Shown: piece after piece, positions 43,574 through 53,359 of the stretch
Layout: each line of letters begins with the position of its first letter
How positions within the stretch are numbered: position 1 is the stretch's first letter
DNA from: Phormidium tenue FACHB-886
GTDB taxonomy: Bacteria; Cyanobacteriota; Cyanobacteriia; Elainellales; Elainellaceae
Direction of reading: 5' to 3'
Assembly: GCF_014764505.1 (NCBI RefSeq)
Contig: NZ_JACXWX010000003.1
Span: forward strand, 310,001 to 374,000
DNA: 64,000 bases
Position numbers and translations under genes: made by a program
Notes under the pieces: generated by a model
Told to the model about the DNA's origin: nothing
The model's database searches: none
The model's input: the letters and a program-made list of their open reading frames with translations, nothing else

Positions 43574-44503
43574 ATGAATACCTCCTCACCCGCTTCCTTG
43601 AGTCTCGTGCGCGGCTGGTTCTCGGCGATTCTTCGCCCGTTGGGGATGCGTCGAGCTTTGATTAGCCTAGCCTTGGGCGCTGTGGCACTTCTGTCCGTAC
43701 TCAGCAGCGCTGCTCAAAGCAGTCCAGCCCAAATCCAAGTCAGCCCCACTAGTCCGCAGCTTGGCGACACTCTCTCGATCGTGATTCAAGCAGACACTAG
43801 CGGCACAGCCCCTACCGTGGTGTTGAACCAGAAAACCTATCCGACCTTTGCCATCGCCCCCAACCGCTACCGTGCCCTTGTGCCCACCACACCACTCGAT
43901 CGCCCCGGTCAACTAACGCTGCAGATCAACGGTGCTGGAGATCCCCAAAACATTGCCTTACAGCTACGCGATCGCGACTTTCCCACCCAGAGCATCTGGC
44001 TTAGTGGGGGTGGCTTCGATGGCACAGATTATGAGTTTGATAAAGTAGATGCCTTCAAAGCGCTGGTCACACCAGAGAAACTATGGAATGGTGCCTTCCA
44101 GCGTCCATCTGAGGGAGAAATCAGCACGGTATACGGCGTGAGACGCTACTACAACGGTGAATTTGCTCAAGACTACTACCACCGTGGTGTGGACTATGCA
44201 GCTGCAACGGGCACACCTGTGGTCGCTCCTGCAGCTGGGAAAGTGATGCTAATTGGACGTGAAGCGGATGGATTTCAGCTCCATGGCAACACAATCGGTG
44301 TGGATCATGGTCAAGGGGTGTCCAGTATTTTGATTCACCTCAGCCGGATTGATGTCAAAGAAGGAGACGTGGTACAAGCAGGACAACGGCTTGGAGCAGT
44401 GGGCGCAACCGGAGCTGCCACAGGTCCTCACCTGCACTGGGGGCTGTATGTGAACGCGCAGTCGGTTGATCCGGTGCCATGGCGCTATCAAGGGTTCCAG
44501 TAG
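43574..44503 (+). CDS. M23-family peptidoglycan metallopeptidase
   Basis: A 309-residue exported or membrane-anchored endopeptidase. A hydrophobic N-terminal segment (ALISLALGAVALLSVLSSAA) acts as signal or anchor, followed by an Ig-like region (residues about 53-140) and the LytM/M23 domain. The zinc ligands are His203 and Asp207 (YYHRGVDYAA) and His288 in GPHLHWG (286-288), with His255 (LIHLSRI) as the catalytic partner. It should cleave peptide cross-links in the cell wall. The ATG at 43574 is chosen for the signal segment; a TTG upstream adds 26 residues without support. Length and domain order match cyanobacterial M23 proteins. Confidence 0.9.
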   Translation: MNTSSPASLSLVRGWFSAILRPLGMRRALISLALGAVALLSVLSSAAQSSPAQIQVSPTSPQLGDTLSIVIQADTSGTAPTVVLNQKTYPTFAIAPNRYRALVPTTPLDRPGQLTLQINGAGDPQNIALQLRDRDFPTQSIWLSGGGFDGTDYEFDKVDAFKALVTPEKLWNGAFQRPSEGEISTVYGVRRYYNGEFAQDYYHRGVDYAAATGTPVVAPAAGKVMLIGREADGFQLHGNTIGVDHGQGVSSILIHLSRIDVKEGDVVQAGQRLGAVGATGAATGPHLHWGLYVNAQSVDPVPWRYQGFQ

Positions 44504-44675
44504 AGCACTGTTTGATGGTCTTGGGGCGCTTGTCGAGCCTGCTGTCGTAACCAGAAGGTTTGTACAACCCCCCAACCTATTTTTTGCGCTGTCGATGATT
44601 CTCAAAACAACCAGGGAATACTAAGGCAGGTAAAAATTTTGACCACACGCAAGTGTCGTGGAGCGTAAAAGCCCT

Positions 44676-45221
44676 ATGAGTATCGAAAAAATTGTTGATC
44701 AAGCTCTACAAGACGGTTATCTCACCCCAGCCATGGAGGCGGAAGTAGGGCGGATTTGTGATACTGCCTCCGAACTGTCGATTGAAGAGTACATGGCGCT
44801 CGATCGGCTGATGAGTTCCTTGTTGACGGGCGAAGTGGTGGCAGTTCCCCGCAAGCAGTTCATTAATGTGATGGAAGAGCTAGTGTTAACCGAGGCGATC
44901 GCCCGCGTTGCCGAAATTGAAGCCACTAGTGATTGCACTTTGGATCTGGGTGATATTGCAGCTTATGCCCTCAACCGGTTGCCGCCCCTGTACGCCACGA
45001 CTGAAGAAGGCGCAGAATATCAACGGACGCACGCCAAAGATGCTCTGCATGTGCTGATTGTGGAACAGGTGGATGAGGCCATTACCCGCAACATTGACCA
45101 GCCAGAGTTCTTTCCAGAGCGGCAAGCCCTTGGCAAAAATGGGGGTGACGAAATTCTCAGCCAGGTCAGTATGCTACTCAAGAGCTATGCCCATAAATTT
45201 GAGCTGGCTTCACAGCACTAA
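44676..45221 (+). CDS. ComFB-family protein
   Basis: A 181-residue helical protein with the late competence development ComFB domain at residues about 50-150 (SSLLTGEVVAVPRKQFINVMEEL, IAAYALNRLPPLYATTEEGAEYQRTHAKDALHVLIVEQVDEAI). In cyanobacteria, ComFB-like proteins have been reported as cyclic dinucleotide or cAMP receptors linked to competence, motility or cell size, which I recall from recent work. The ATG at 44676 is used; a GTG 18 bp upstream is in frame. It is followed by a very strong terminator. The AYALNRLPPLY segment is the most conserved part of the family. Confidence 0.85.
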   Translation: MSIEKIVDQALQDGYLTPAMEAEVGRICDTASELSIEEYMALDRLMSSLLTGEVVAVPRKQFINVMEELVLTEAIARVAEIEATSDCTLDLGDIAAYALNRLPPLYATTEEGAEYQRTHAKDALHVLIVEQVDEAITRNIDQPEFFPERQALGKNGGDEILSQVSMLLKSYAHKFELASQH

Positions 45222-45245
45222 GCTAGAAAACCTTAAGGTTTTTAG

Positions 45246-45295
45246 AAGCAATACAGGGCTGGAGCAATCTAGATTGCTCCAGCCCTGTATTGCTT
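45246..45295 (+). terminator. Perfect 25-bp palindrome, terminator after comFB-like gene
   Basis: Two exact 25-bp arms (45246-45270, 45271-45295) meet with no spacer; the centre is AATCTAGATT. It starts 24 bp after the stop codon and is followed by a short T-rich run. Position and shape fit a strong terminator. Confidence 0.85.
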
Positions 45296-45354
45296 TCGTC
45301 GTCCTGTGTTCTGTTTGGGGCATATTACGGCGCTACGCACCTGGATTAAAATTT

Positions 45355-45395
45355 TTCTGTGTAAAAGTTCTGCGTAGTAGAGCTTTTACACAGAA
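45355..45395 (-). terminator. Hairpin terminating the L,D-transpeptidase gene
   Basis: Arms 45355-45371 and 45379-45395 pair over 17 bases with one G-U and a 7-base loop. On the minus strand the right side is followed by a T-rich run, so it suits the leftward L,D-transpeptidase gene, whose stop lies at 45501. Confidence 0.7.
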
Positions 45396-45500
45396 AGACA
45401 TGTCCTGATGTATATATGTAACTCTATAGGACAATCTGTGAAGGCAAAGCGTCCATAAATAGGTCCCTGTCCTAATTACCTTTAAAGAACTCAACTTGCT

Positions 45501-46145
45501 TCAAGGTCGAATCAGCACTTCCGTACCAATGGCGACTTGAGCATAAAGGGCCTGAACGTCTGCATCTCGCATCCGGATGCAGCCATGAGATACCGCCTGA
45601 CCAATTAAATCATCCTGGTTAGTACCGTGCAAACCAATTTGGTGAGTACCATCTGTCCAGAAGCCGATCCAGCGTGAACCCAATGGATTGTCTGCCCCAG
45701 CTGAAAAAATCTCGCCCGTGAAGGGATGCTGCCATGCCGGATCGATCAGCATATCGACGACGCGAAATTGTCCGGTGGGGGTTTCCCAGCCTGCCTGCCC
45801 CACTGCAGTTGGGTAGTTTATCACCTGAACACCATCCTGGAATAGGTAGACTTGTCGATCGCTCAAATCAACGATTAGCCGCGATCGGCGTGCCAAGGAG
45901 TTCGGATTGAGCGCTGTTTGCACGTTAAGCGACAGCCCCGGATGGGCAAAAGTTGCCTGAGGGGATGGCGCGGCTATTGTAGATAAAACAGGTTGATCGG
46001 GGTAGGCAACAAACGATGAAGCAAATGCAGGCGGCGGTGGAGGTTTTGTCACAAATCCCCGAATCTGAACTGCCACGAGCAAGGCAGCCGTAACCAGACT
46101 CAGACATGTAAAGCTGTGAATAAGCGGATCGTTGCGATGCAGCAT
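45501..46145 (-). CDS. L,D-transpeptidase (YkuD family)
   Basis: A 214-residue exported protein counted from the ATG at 46145. A membrane segment (FTCLSLVTAALLVAVQIRGF) and a Pro-rich linker (KPPPPPAFAS) precede the YkuD catalytic domain, with HGTNQDDLIGQAVSHGCIRMRDADVQAL holding the His and nucleophile Cys of the SHGCIRM motif. The enzyme makes 3-3 peptidoglycan cross-links or attaches proteins to the wall. It is likely a single-gene unit with its own terminator downstream. Confidence 0.92.
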   Translation of the reverse strand: MLHRNDPLIHSFTCLSLVTAALLVAVQIRGFVTKPPPPPAFASSFVAYPDQPVLSTIAAPSPQATFAHPGLSLNVQTALNPNSLARRSRLIVDLSDRQVYLFQDGVQVINYPTAVGQAGWETPTGQFRVVDMLIDPAWQHPFTGEIFSAGADNPLGSRWIGFWTDGTHQIGLHGTNQDDLIGQAVSHGCIRMRDADVQALYAQVAIGTEVLIRP

Positions 46146-46306
46146 ACCAGACAAGCAAGCATGTACTGACGTTGCTAATTAGAGGAATAGCCTTGCCCCT
46201 GTCAGTCAGTTTGAGGTAACTCCAAAGAGATCACTCAGCAGCTATCCTGCCGTTTAGCAACGCCCGTTTTCTCTATGCTAACTTTGGCAACGCCCATTTT
46301 ATAGTA

Positions 46307-47260
46307 TTACTGCGGGGATTCACTCGCTGAAGGCGTTGGACTGGCGGCGGGAGGCGGGCTTTCTGCCGCTGGCGCTGGTGCATCAGGGGCAGCACTGGGG
46401 GATGCTCCGGGAGATGCTCCGGGAGATGCTTCGGGGGATGCAGCCGGTGCAGGGCTGGGTGATTGTCCTGCAGCAAGCTGATTGATTTGGTCTTTAGCCT
46501 GGGGTGGAGCCAGCGCCGCCGCAGAAGCAAACAGGGTTTTCGCTTCTTCAGTCTTACCCTGCGCCTGCAAGATAAGCGCCTTCCCTAACAGCGGACGGAA
46601 ATCTTCTTTATTGTCTTGAATCACCTGATCGTAAAGCGCGATCGACTCATCAAAACGTTGCTGATAGGCATAAACTCGCGCTAGCAGCAGCTTCACCGCT
46701 TCAGTATCGACGCTTCCCGGTTGGGCTTTGTTGGTTTCGTCAGCACTTTTTAGCGTATCTTGCAGCAAAGCGAGCGCTGCCTCAGGACGCTCCTGCTGGA
46801 GCAATAGCCCCGTGAGCCCTTCCAACGCCCGCATGTTGCCAGGATGAGCAGCCAGCGTATCGCGATAGGCTTGAGCAGCTCCCTCGCGATCGTTTGCCTG
46901 CTGCTTCGCCTGTGCCAGCAAAACTCCATAATCAGGCTGGTCAGGGTTCAACTTTGCCAACTTCTCAAGCGGAGCAATAATTTCGTTGATTTTGCCCTGT
47001 TGAATCCGTGTGTCTACTAAACCCCGTAGCGCGATTTGGTTTTCGGGTTCACGCTGAAGCACCAGCTCATAGCCTTTAGCTTGTGCTTCTAGATCTGCCT
47101 GAGGGGAAGCACTGGGACTCAGCGAGGGAGAGGGCGAACTCGCCACCTGACCCTTCTGAAATGCTTCTGTGAACGGCAGAATTACTGAGACCCCGACAAA
47201 CGAAAGGGTTGCTACTGTCATTACTGCCAAAACTAACCAACGACCACGCTGCTTTGCCAC
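46307..47260 (-). CDS. Membrane-anchored TPR protein with Ser/Pro/Ala-rich tail
   Basis: A 317-residue protein, GTG start (MAKQRGRWLVLAVMTVATLSFVG). One N-terminal membrane segment is followed by a low-complexity SPSPSLSPSASPQ linker, then about five TPR-like units (residues 60-250: AKGYELVLQREPENQIALRGLVDTRIQQG, DYGVLLAQAKQQANDREGAAQAYRDTLAAHPGNMRALEGL and so on), and ends in a 50-residue tail of S, P, A and G. It is probably a periplasmic or thylakoid-facing scaffold. Its interaction partner is unknown. The repeated ASPGASPGASPSA in the tail reflects short DNA repeats in the gene. Confidence 0.85.
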   Translation of the reverse strand: MAKQRGRWLVLAVMTVATLSFVGVSVILPFTEAFQKGQVASSPSPSLSPSASPQADLEAQAKGYELVLQREPENQIALRGLVDTRIQQGKINEIIAPLEKLAKLNPDQPDYGVLLAQAKQQANDREGAAQAYRDTLAAHPGNMRALEGLTGLLLQQERPEAALALLQDTLKSADETNKAQPGSVDTEAVKLLLARVYAYQQRFDESIALYDQVIQDNKEDFRPLLGKALILQAQGKTEEAKTLFASAAALAPPQAKDQINQLAAGQSPSPAPAASPEASPGASPGASPSAAPDAPAPAAESPPPAASPTPSASESPQ

Positions 47261-47413
47261 GCGACGACCCCAAACTCAACAGTCAAACTGTGAAGCCAGC
47301 AGGTTCAGAAGATTTTTCTTTGAAAAACCCATCTCTCATTCTGCCGGTCTTGCCCCCCTATATTAACTACATCTCCTCCTTTGCGGATGGGTTTTTTGGG
47401 TGGCGCCCTTGCC

Positions 47414-48769
47414 TCATCGCTTCTCTTGCTCCGCCTGCTGCATTTCATCAACCATTTGTCGGCTGCGGCGCAGGTAGCTGACAAACAGCAAAATTGTAAA
47501 CGCAATGATGAAAAGCCCTGCGAAACTGCCTGCAAAGGTGTTGTACAACCCATGTAGCACTGCCGCGATCGCCAACCCAATTAAAATCAGCGCTATTTGA
47601 CGAGAGGGATTGATCGCCGCTAAGCCAATAAAATAGCCCACAATACCCGCCAAAATAGCGTGGAACAAAGGCAGCGATACAAAGCGGATCGTATTGGCTG
47701 CCACAAACGAGCCCAGCCCCAGATGCCCCTGTGAAAAGCCAAACGCATAGCGCAGCGAATAGGCAGCTCCCTCGGCAATCGCAAATCCTAGCCCTGACAT
47801 CGCGCCGTAAAAGGCAGAAGTACGCGGATCAGTGAGCTTATTCGATCGCAGCAGCAGGTAGATTGGCAAGGCTTTACAAGTTTCTTCTAGCACCCCTACA
47901 CCAAAGACAAATCCCAGCAGGCGCTCTACTATGCCCCCATCGCTAATGGCGTGGTACAGCGCATTAAAAGGTGGCACTCTTTGAAACAGCAGCAGAATGG
48001 GGATGCCAATAAAGGCAGTAAATAAAACGGACTTGACCGTATTGCCCCAGGAAAACTGAACAGGCTTAATCAGGTCGTGCAGCACCACACCCCAAATGCA
48101 GGCATAGTATATTCCCAAGAGCCAGGTGGTCTGCGCCATGCTAACCTGCTCAGACACCAAATTCACAATCAGCGGAAACAGCCCCAGGAATAGGAGTAGC
48201 TTCACGGCATAGTGTTGATAGAGATCGAGACTGAACACATCGCGGTAGGGCAGGATTGTCTCAAACCGAAAAGACCGCAGCGTTGCCCAGAAGCTTCGTT
48301 TGGAGCGGCGATCGCCCGAGTAAGGCACAAGCGCATTGGAGATCTTGACGATTGCGCCTGCGGGGGCAATTGGCTTTGGGATGGCTGGAATGGAGTCTGC
48401 CGAGTTGGAGTTTACTGCGTTTGAGCTTGGCGCAGAGTTTGGTGCAGATCTGCCGTTGCCATTTGAGCTTGCAGCAGCCTGTAGCGGGAATTCTTGCACC
48501 CAAGCGGGTTCGTTTTCGCCCCATTGCTGGCTGTAAACCTTGACCAGCTTGATCGACTCTGACCCCAAACTACCGAGCTGCTGTTGGAGAAACTGGACAA
48601 ACGCCTGCTGTTCCAAAGGACGAGCCGAAGCAAGCAACACCTTGAGGCAATCGTCTCGCAGCAATACCTTAGCAGTTACCCCCCTCGGTTGAAGGCTGCG
48701 ATTGAGCCAGCGGGCGATCGCTTCTGGATCACCTTGCTGAGCAAGTTTAAGCAAATCAGACTGCATCAT
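47414..48769 (-). CDS. PrsW-type glutamic intramembrane protease with cyanobacterial N-terminal domain
   Basis: A 451-residue protein. The first 90 residues (MQSDLLKLAQQGDPEAIARWLNRSLQPRGVTAKVLLRDDCLKVLL) form an alpha/beta domain found on several cyanobacterial proteins. An unstructured Ser/Asn-rich linker follows, then about eight membrane segments of the PrsW family. The proposed catalytic glutamates are in GVLEETCKALPIYLL (295-296) and IAEGAAY (333), with His-containing segments later (SLPLFHAILAG, AAVLHGLYNTFAG). PrsW in Bacillus cleaves an anti-sigma factor. Two neighbouring ATG codons are possible starts. The substrate here is unknown. Confidence 0.87.
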   Translation of the reverse strand: MMQSDLLKLAQQGDPEAIARWLNRSLQPRGVTAKVLLRDDCLKVLLASARPLEQQAFVQFLQQQLGSLGSESIKLVKVYSQQWGENEPAWVQEFPLQAAASSNGNGRSAPNSAPSSNAVNSNSADSIPAIPKPIAPAGAIVKISNALVPYSGDRRSKRSFWATLRSFRFETILPYRDVFSLDLYQHYAVKLLLFLGLFPLIVNLVSEQVSMAQTTWLLGIYYACIWGVVLHDLIKPVQFSWGNTVKSVLFTAFIGIPILLLFQRVPPFNALYHAISDGGIVERLLGFVFGVGVLEETCKALPIYLLLRSNKLTDPRTSAFYGAMSGLGFAIAEGAAYSLRYAFGFSQGHLGLGSFVAANTIRFVSLPLFHAILAGIVGYFIGLAAINPSRQIALILIGLAIAAVLHGLYNTFAGSFAGLFIIAFTILLFVSYLRRSRQMVDEMQQAEQEKR

Positions 48770-49022
48770 GGTGGATGACGCGACTGGACGGCACAATCGC
48801 CAAAGCCAGGAGCGTTTTAGAGCGTTTTGCGCTGGGTTGAGGGCTAACTAATGCCGTAAAGGTTGCACTTTGCATATCTTTTGCAGCACCAGCCGAGTTT
48901 ACGCAATTGAGAATTGCTTCATTTAAAGGATCTTTAAAGGGATTTCTTCAAGCGGTTGAGTTGTTCGATCTCCCCAAATCTTTATAAAAGGCGACTTTAA
49001 GTAGCTTGATTCCCCCTCTTTC

Positions 49023-49070
49023 TAGACTTTGCCTTTCCTGGACTTTGCCTTTCCTGGACTTTGCCTTTCT
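49023..49070. repeat. Three 16-bp tandem repeats
   Basis: TAGACTTTGCCTTTCC, TGGACTTTGCCTTTCC and TGGACTTTGCCTTTCT follow each other without gaps. They lie in the same intergenic region as one copy of the dispersed motif and are probably part of a degraded repetitive element. Confidence 0.85.
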
Positions 49071-49117
49071 CAGAGTAAGGGTTAGGGGGGAGCCGTAACC
49101 GCAAGGCAGAAAAAGCA

Positions 49118-49137
49118 ACTTTTCAAACATCCTCTTA
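49118..49137 (-). repeat. Copy of dispersed 20-bp motif
   Basis: On the minus strand this is TAAGAGGATGTTTGAAAAGT, used here as the reference form of the motif that also occurs at 1567-1586, 30729-30748 and both ends of the element at 57963-58176. The next bases CTTGC-side are not shared. Confidence 0.65.
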
Positions 49138-49267
49138 GAATACTGGCTGTCTGGAGTAGGGTGAAGCCCCATCGAAAATATTGGCAATTGTTGTTCGTTA
49201 GTCCGAAGTTTCTTAACAAAGTGCAGTTTCGTCTTAAGAATTTTGTATTTTTGTAAAGTTCGGCTTG

Positions 49268-49984
49268 CTAAGGAATGACATTAATTTGCCCCTCGCAGAA
49301 GATCTTTTCTGCTTCTAGCACAAGCGATCGCAACTGTACATCAGACCCTAAATCAATCTCAAATCCTTGTAGCAGCGGTAATTTACTTTGCTTTGGCAAA
49401 AGTTGCTCTGGATGATCGAACTGGAGCCGCGATCCAGCGATGATCTGCAATCTTGTCTGCAGGGCAAAAGCGATCGGCGGTTTGTTTTCAAATCGCAGCA
49501 TCGCTTCCAGCAGCAGCCGATCGCGTTCGATTTGCACCTGCGGCTGCTGTAAACCCATCAATCGCTCGCCCGATGGCAAAGTATCGGAGAGGCTCGATCG
49601 CAGCAGCGGCAGCAGCACTTCATTAAGTGCATCTGCCAGCAGCGGGGCTTGCAGCGAAGCATTCAAATCTGCTTGGCTGATCATAGCTTTGCCAACCACA
49701 GGCACAACTGCCAGCAGCCGCAGCGGGTTTCCTTTGATCACCTGCCCCAAGTTGACCCGAATCTCTTTCGCTGACAGCGCAATTTCGCTGAGGTGAATAC
49801 CTTGATACACAGCGCGAGTTGCAGCAATCACCACGCCCGGAATGTAGCCCGACAAAATCTGTCGATCGCCTCCCTCGATCTGAAACTCTAGCTGGTCGAT
49901 CGAATCAACCTGCGATCGAAGCCAAAGCCGGACGGCAGGAGACAAAACTTTGCTGATTAATCCACTTTGGAAGGAAGAAGTCAT
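49268..49984 (-). CDS. DUF2993 (LmeA-like) lipid-binding protein
   Basis: A 238-residue protein of the DUF2993/LmeA family, which includes periplasmic phospholipid-binding proteins. It begins with LISKVLSPAVRLWLRSQVDSIDQLEFQIEGGDRQILSGYIPGVVIAATRAVYQGIHLSEIAL, the family signature for the TULIP-like beta fold, and continues LGQVIKGNPLRLL, SLSDTLPSG and LLLEAMLRF. No clear signal peptide is visible, so it may be cytoplasmic or peripheral to a membrane in cyanobacteria. The P-type ATPase gene ends 40 bp upstream on the same strand. A lipid-transfer role is family-level inference. Confidence 0.8.
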   Translation of the reverse strand: MTSSFQSGLISKVLSPAVRLWLRSQVDSIDQLEFQIEGGDRQILSGYIPGVVIAATRAVYQGIHLSEIALSAKEIRVNLGQVIKGNPLRLLAVVPVVGKAMISQADLNASLQAPLLADALNEVLLPLLRSSLSDTLPSGERLMGLQQPQVQIERDRLLLEAMLRFENKPPIAFALQTRLQIIAGSRLQFDHPEQLLPKQSKLPLLQGFEIDLGSDVQLRSLVLEAEKIFCEGQINVIP

Positions 49985-50024
49985 GGAGTAGGGCTGTCAC
50001 CATTGCTGTAAAGCAGGTTAAAGT

Positions 50025-52784
50025 TTACCTTTTCCGGCGGCGGAACAGCAATTTTTGCAGTTCGACCGCTAAGAATCCCACAGTACTCACACCCAGGCAA
50101 ATTAACAGCTCCTGCGTCGTCAACGCTTGCGTTTGGAAGAATTCTTGCAGCCAAGGCACAAACAACACCATCATTTGCAGCGTAAAGGTTAGCAGCACCG
50201 CGCCCAGCATTGCTCTATTGCTAAATAGCCCCCGCTGGATCAGCAATTCCCGATCGGAGCGCATCGCCAGCGCTAAAGTCATCCGCGAGAAAGCCAGTGT
50301 TGCAAAAATCATCGTCTGCCAGTGTTCCCAGCCTTCCCGCCAGACCCAGTAGCCCAAGCCCAAAAACACCAGCCCCATCAGCGAGCCAACCCAGATAATA
50401 TCTCGGCCCACCCCACGGCTGAATACACTCTCGTTAGGTGGGTAGGGCGATCGCTGCATTGTATTTTCTTCTGCAGGCTCAACGCTTAACGCCAGCGCCA
50501 GCAAGCCATCTGCCAGCAGGTTGATCCAAAGAATCTGAATGGGCTTTAGCGGCAGCGGCATGGTTAGCAGCGGTGCGAATAACATAATCACAACGCCGCT
50601 AACGTTACCAGTAAGACTATAGCGAATAAATTTGCGAATGTTGTCGTAGATGACGCGCCCCTCTTCCACCGCAGAGACGATCGTCGAAAAGTTATCGTTC
50701 AACAGCACCATATCCGCTGCTTCTTTGGCAACGTCTGTGCCCGTTATGCCCATTGCAACGCCAATATCGGCTTTGCTAAGCGCAGGCGCATCATTAACGC
50801 CATCTCCTGTCATCGAGACGATCTGCCCGCGTTTCTTGAGCGCATCAACGATCTTCAGCTTTTGCTCTGGGGAAACTCGAGCATATACCGAAACGGTATC
50901 TACTCTTTCCGAAAGTTGTTCGGTCGAGAGCTCTTCTAGCTGTTGCCCGGTCAAATACTGACCGTTTGTGGAAATCGTCAATTCTTCGGCAATGTGCCGT
51001 GCCATCAGTGGATGGTCGCCTGTAATCATCACGGTGCGAATACCCGCCCTAGTACAGGTTTCTACGGCTGTTTTGGCTTCTGGTCGCGCCGGGTCAAGCA
51101 TTCCGACTAAGCCCACGTATGTCAGATCTTTTTCGATTGTGTTTTCCTGTCCGGAGGGCGGCAGCTCATCTAGAAACCGGTAGGCAACCCCCAACACCCG
51201 TGTTCCCGTTGATGCCAGTTTGTCGTTGCTCTGGTGAATTCGCTGCATCCAGCGATCGTCTAGCGGCTCCGTCTGTTTGCCCGTCCACACCTGGCTCGAC
51301 ACCTGCAGTAGCCCATCTACCGCGCCTTTGGTAAAGGCGATGTAGGGCGACTGCGACAGCTGCGCCAGACTAGTCAGCTGCTTGCCCACATCTGCCTGCT
51401 CCCAAGGTGCATCCGCAAAGCGATGAATTGTAGTCATCCGTTTGCGATCGGAGTCAAAGGGTGCTTCGGCTCGGCGCTCCAAAAGCTGATCTAACGCAGG
51501 CTTCGCTAAGCCCATTCGATCGGCTGCGACCACCAGCGCAATTTCCGTTGGGTCACCGAGCGCTTGCTTTCCTTCCTCTTCCGATTTCTCCTGCGCCAGA
51601 ACTGCATTGTTACACAGTGCGCTTCCCACCAGCGTTAGCGCCATCGGTGAATCCAGCGGTGTTCCAGAACCAGGTTCAAACGTGGATTCTTTGCCGTCCA
51701 GCAGCGATCGAACCTGAGCAAAGGTTTCCCGCAGCTCTACCTGCTCGCCTGCCAGCGACAGAATGGTGACAGTCATCCGGTTTTCGGTGAGCGTCCCGGT
51801 TTTATCAGAGCAAATCGTCGTCACAGAACCCAGCGTCTCCACCGCAGGCAGCTTGCGGATCAATGCTTGCCGCTTCAGCATCCGCCGTGAGCCAATGGCT
51901 AAGGCGATCGTCACTACTGCTGGCAGCCCTTCTGGAATTACGGCAACTGCCAAGCTCACGGCAGTCAAAAACATTTGATTAAACTGCTCGCCCCGCACAA
52001 TACCAAACGCAAAAATGACTGCAACTAAACCCAGCGCAGCCAGCGCTAAGCGCTTCCCCAGCTGATCGAGTCGCCGCTGGAGTGGTGTTTGCTCCTGCTC
52101 AACAGACTGCATCGAGTCGGCAATGTGCCCCAGCTCAGTATTCATGCCCGTCTCGGTGACAACAGCTCTGGCGCGTCCATAGGTGACGGTTGTACCCATG
52201 AATCCCATGTTTAGCCGATCGCCCAGCGGTAAATTTTTGCCCGAAATCGGCGCAGGGTCTTTTTCCATCGACACCGACTCACCCGTGAAAGCGGCTTCTT
52301 GGGTTCGCAAATTGACGCTCTCTAGAATGCGGCAGTCTGCCGGAATTTGGTCGCCGTCCTCTAGCTGAATCACATCCCCCACGACCAGATCGCGCGCCGA
52401 TACCTGCTGCCAAGAGCCACCCCGCCGCACTCGCGCTTTAGGAACTGCCATCTTGCGGAGGGCCGCAAACTCTTTACCCGCCCGATACTCCTGCGTAAAG
52501 CCCAAGACTGCATTGAACACAACGATCGCCATAATTGCTGCCGCATCTTGTAGATCGCCTAGCAGCGCTGATACTACTGCTGCCACAATTAGGACGACCA
52601 CCGTCGTTGCCGTGAGCTGCTCCCACAGCATCAGCCAGGGGCTCTTGGGCGGGCGCTCGGCAAGCTCATTTGGACCCTGCTGCTCTAGTCGCTGTTGGGC
52701 TTCGGCACTCGCTAAGCCATTGGCGGCATCTGTATTAAGCTGTTGCAAAACCTGAGCGGATTCTAGTTGGTACCAGTCACTCAT
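50025..52784 (-). CDS. pacL: P-type Ca2+-transporting ATPase (PacL type)
   Basis: A 919-residue P2A-type cation pump. Actuator motif TGES (168-171), membrane ion-site motif PEGLP (284-288, helix 4), phosphorylation site Asp327 in SDKTGTLT, nucleotide-domain [10 protein letters not shown] and KGAVDGLL, hinge [12 protein letters not shown] and the helix-6 site [12 protein letters not shown] are all present. The motifs in helices 4 and 6 fit Ca2+ or Mn2+ transport as in Synechococcus PacL. Ten membrane segments are expected. The ATG at 52784 has the family N terminus [16 protein letters not shown]. It lies upstream of the DUF2993 gene and may be co-transcribed with it. Confidence 0.92.
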   Translation of the reverse strand: MSDWYQLESAQVLQQLNTDAANGLASAEAQQRLEQQGPNELAERPPKSPWLMLWEQLTATTVVVLIVAAVVSALLGDLQDAAAIMAIVVFNAVLGFTQEYRAGKEFAALRKMAVPKARVRRGGSWQQVSARDLVVGDVIQLEDGDQIPADCRILESVNLRTQEAAFTGESVSMEKDPAPISGKNLPLGDRLNMGFMGTTVTYGRARAVVTETGMNTELGHIADSMQSVEQEQTPLQRRLDQLGKRLALAALGLVAVIFAFGIVRGEQFNQMFLTAVSLAVAVIPEGLPAVVTIALAIGSRRMLKRQALIRKLPAVETLGSVTTICSDKTGTLTENRMTVTILSLAGEQVELRETFAQVRSLLDGKESTFEPGSGTPLDSPMALTLVGSALCNNAVLAQEKSEEEGKQALGDPTEIALVVAADRMGLAKPALDQLLERRAEAPFDSDRKRMTTIHRFADAPWEQADVGKQLTSLAQLSQSPYIAFTKGAVDGLLQVSSQVWTGKQTEPLDDRWMQRIHQSNDKLASTGTRVLGVAYRFLDELPPSGQENTIEKDLTYVGLVGMLDPARPEAKTAVETCTRAGIRTVMITGDHPLMARHIAEELTISTNGQYLTGQQLEELSTEQLSERVDTVSVYARVSPEQKLKIVDALKKRGQIVSMTGDGVNDAPALSKADIGVAMGITGTDVAKEAADMVLLNDNFSTIVSAVEEGRVIYDNIRKFIRYSLTGNVSGVVIMLFAPLLTMPLPLKPIQILWINLLADGLLALALSVEPAEENTMQRSPYPPNESVFSRGVGRDIIWVGSLMGLVFLGLGYWVWREGWEHWQTMIFATLAFSRMTLALAMRSDRELLIQRGLFSNRAMLGAVLLTFTLQMMVLFVPWLQEFFQTQALTTQELLICLGVSTVGFLAVELQKLLFRRRKR

Positions 52785-53064
52785 AAGGTGTAGGGGATTT
52801 GGCAGTGCGCCCCAAGATATACCACAAGTTTTAGAAATCTATCTGTCGTCTGTAGTAAGGAGAAAGCTCGTTGTCTTCAAATCAGCTTCTACTGACTTTC
52901 ACAACTGTTCTGTTCCCATTGCGTTCTGCAAACAAGCTCTTCTCCATCTGCAGAAAAGGGATAAGGCAGACCTAGAAAATTATTAATTTGCTTTACATTC
53001 CTTAAAAAGACTGTTACGTTATGTAAACATGAGGTTGAAATAAAGCTGAATTTAAGGAGAAATC

Positions 53065-53277
53065 ATGAGAAGCGGTGTTGTGACAGAAGAGCAAGGCAGA
53101 CAAAATATTTATGCGATCGAGCCGCAGGTTTACGTAGAAGCGGATTCTCGTGTTGGCTTCACGCCCTATGCTGAAATGCTGAACGGTCGGCTAGCCATGA
53201 TCGGCTTTGTGTCGATGCTGATCCTGGAAGCTGTGACAGGTCACGGACTGCTTAGCCTGTTCAGCAGCCTGGGCTAA
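53065..53277 (+). CDS. High-light-inducible chlorophyll-binding protein (HLIP)
   Basis: A 70-residue one-helix protein of the chlorophyll a/b-binding superfamily. The membrane helix carries the signature YAEMLNGRLAMIGFVSMLILEAVTGHG, with Glu, Asn and Arg as chlorophyll ligands and the salt bridge residues. HLIPs bind chlorophyll and carotenoids and protect photosystem assembly in high light. The ATG has an AAGGAG site five to six bases upstream. A promoter with TTTACA words lies upstream but does not match HLR1 well enough to claim RpaB control. A strong terminator follows. Confidence 0.93.
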   Translation: MRSGVVTEEQGRQNIYAIEPQVYVEADSRVGFTPYAEMLNGRLAMIGFVSMLILEAVTGHGLLSLFSSLG

Positions 53278-53321
53278 CAGGTTTTTACTCTGGTTTCTTT
53301 TGCTCTGACTTGCTCTAAATC

Positions 53322-53346
53322 GTCCCCCGTGCAAAGCACGGGGGAC
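53322..53346. terminator. Bidirectional terminator between hli and luxR-type gene
   Basis: A perfect 11-bp stem (53322-53332 with 53336-53346) with loop AAA is followed by TTTT on the plus strand. It lies between the stops of the HLIP gene and the convergent LuxR-type gene. Confidence 0.88.
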
Positions 53347-53359
53347 TTTTGTTAACTCC

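Larger units (their letters stand above)
48770..49267. other. Intergenic region with 16-bp tandem repeats and dispersed motif
   Basis: This 498-bp gap holds no gene. It includes three 16-bp units TGGACTTTGCCTTTCC-type at 49023-49070 and, 48 bp further, the dispersed 20-bp motif at 49118-49137. The stretch from 49010 to 49140 has the runs CCCCC and GGGGGG and looks like the remains of a small non-coding mobile element. Confidence 0.6.

Noticed and set aside
52985-53040. HLR1-type RpaB site upstream of the HLIP gene
   Set aside because: TTTACATT and GTTACGTT half-sites are present, but the second half-site of the direct repeat is poor in each case, so the site is not supported.
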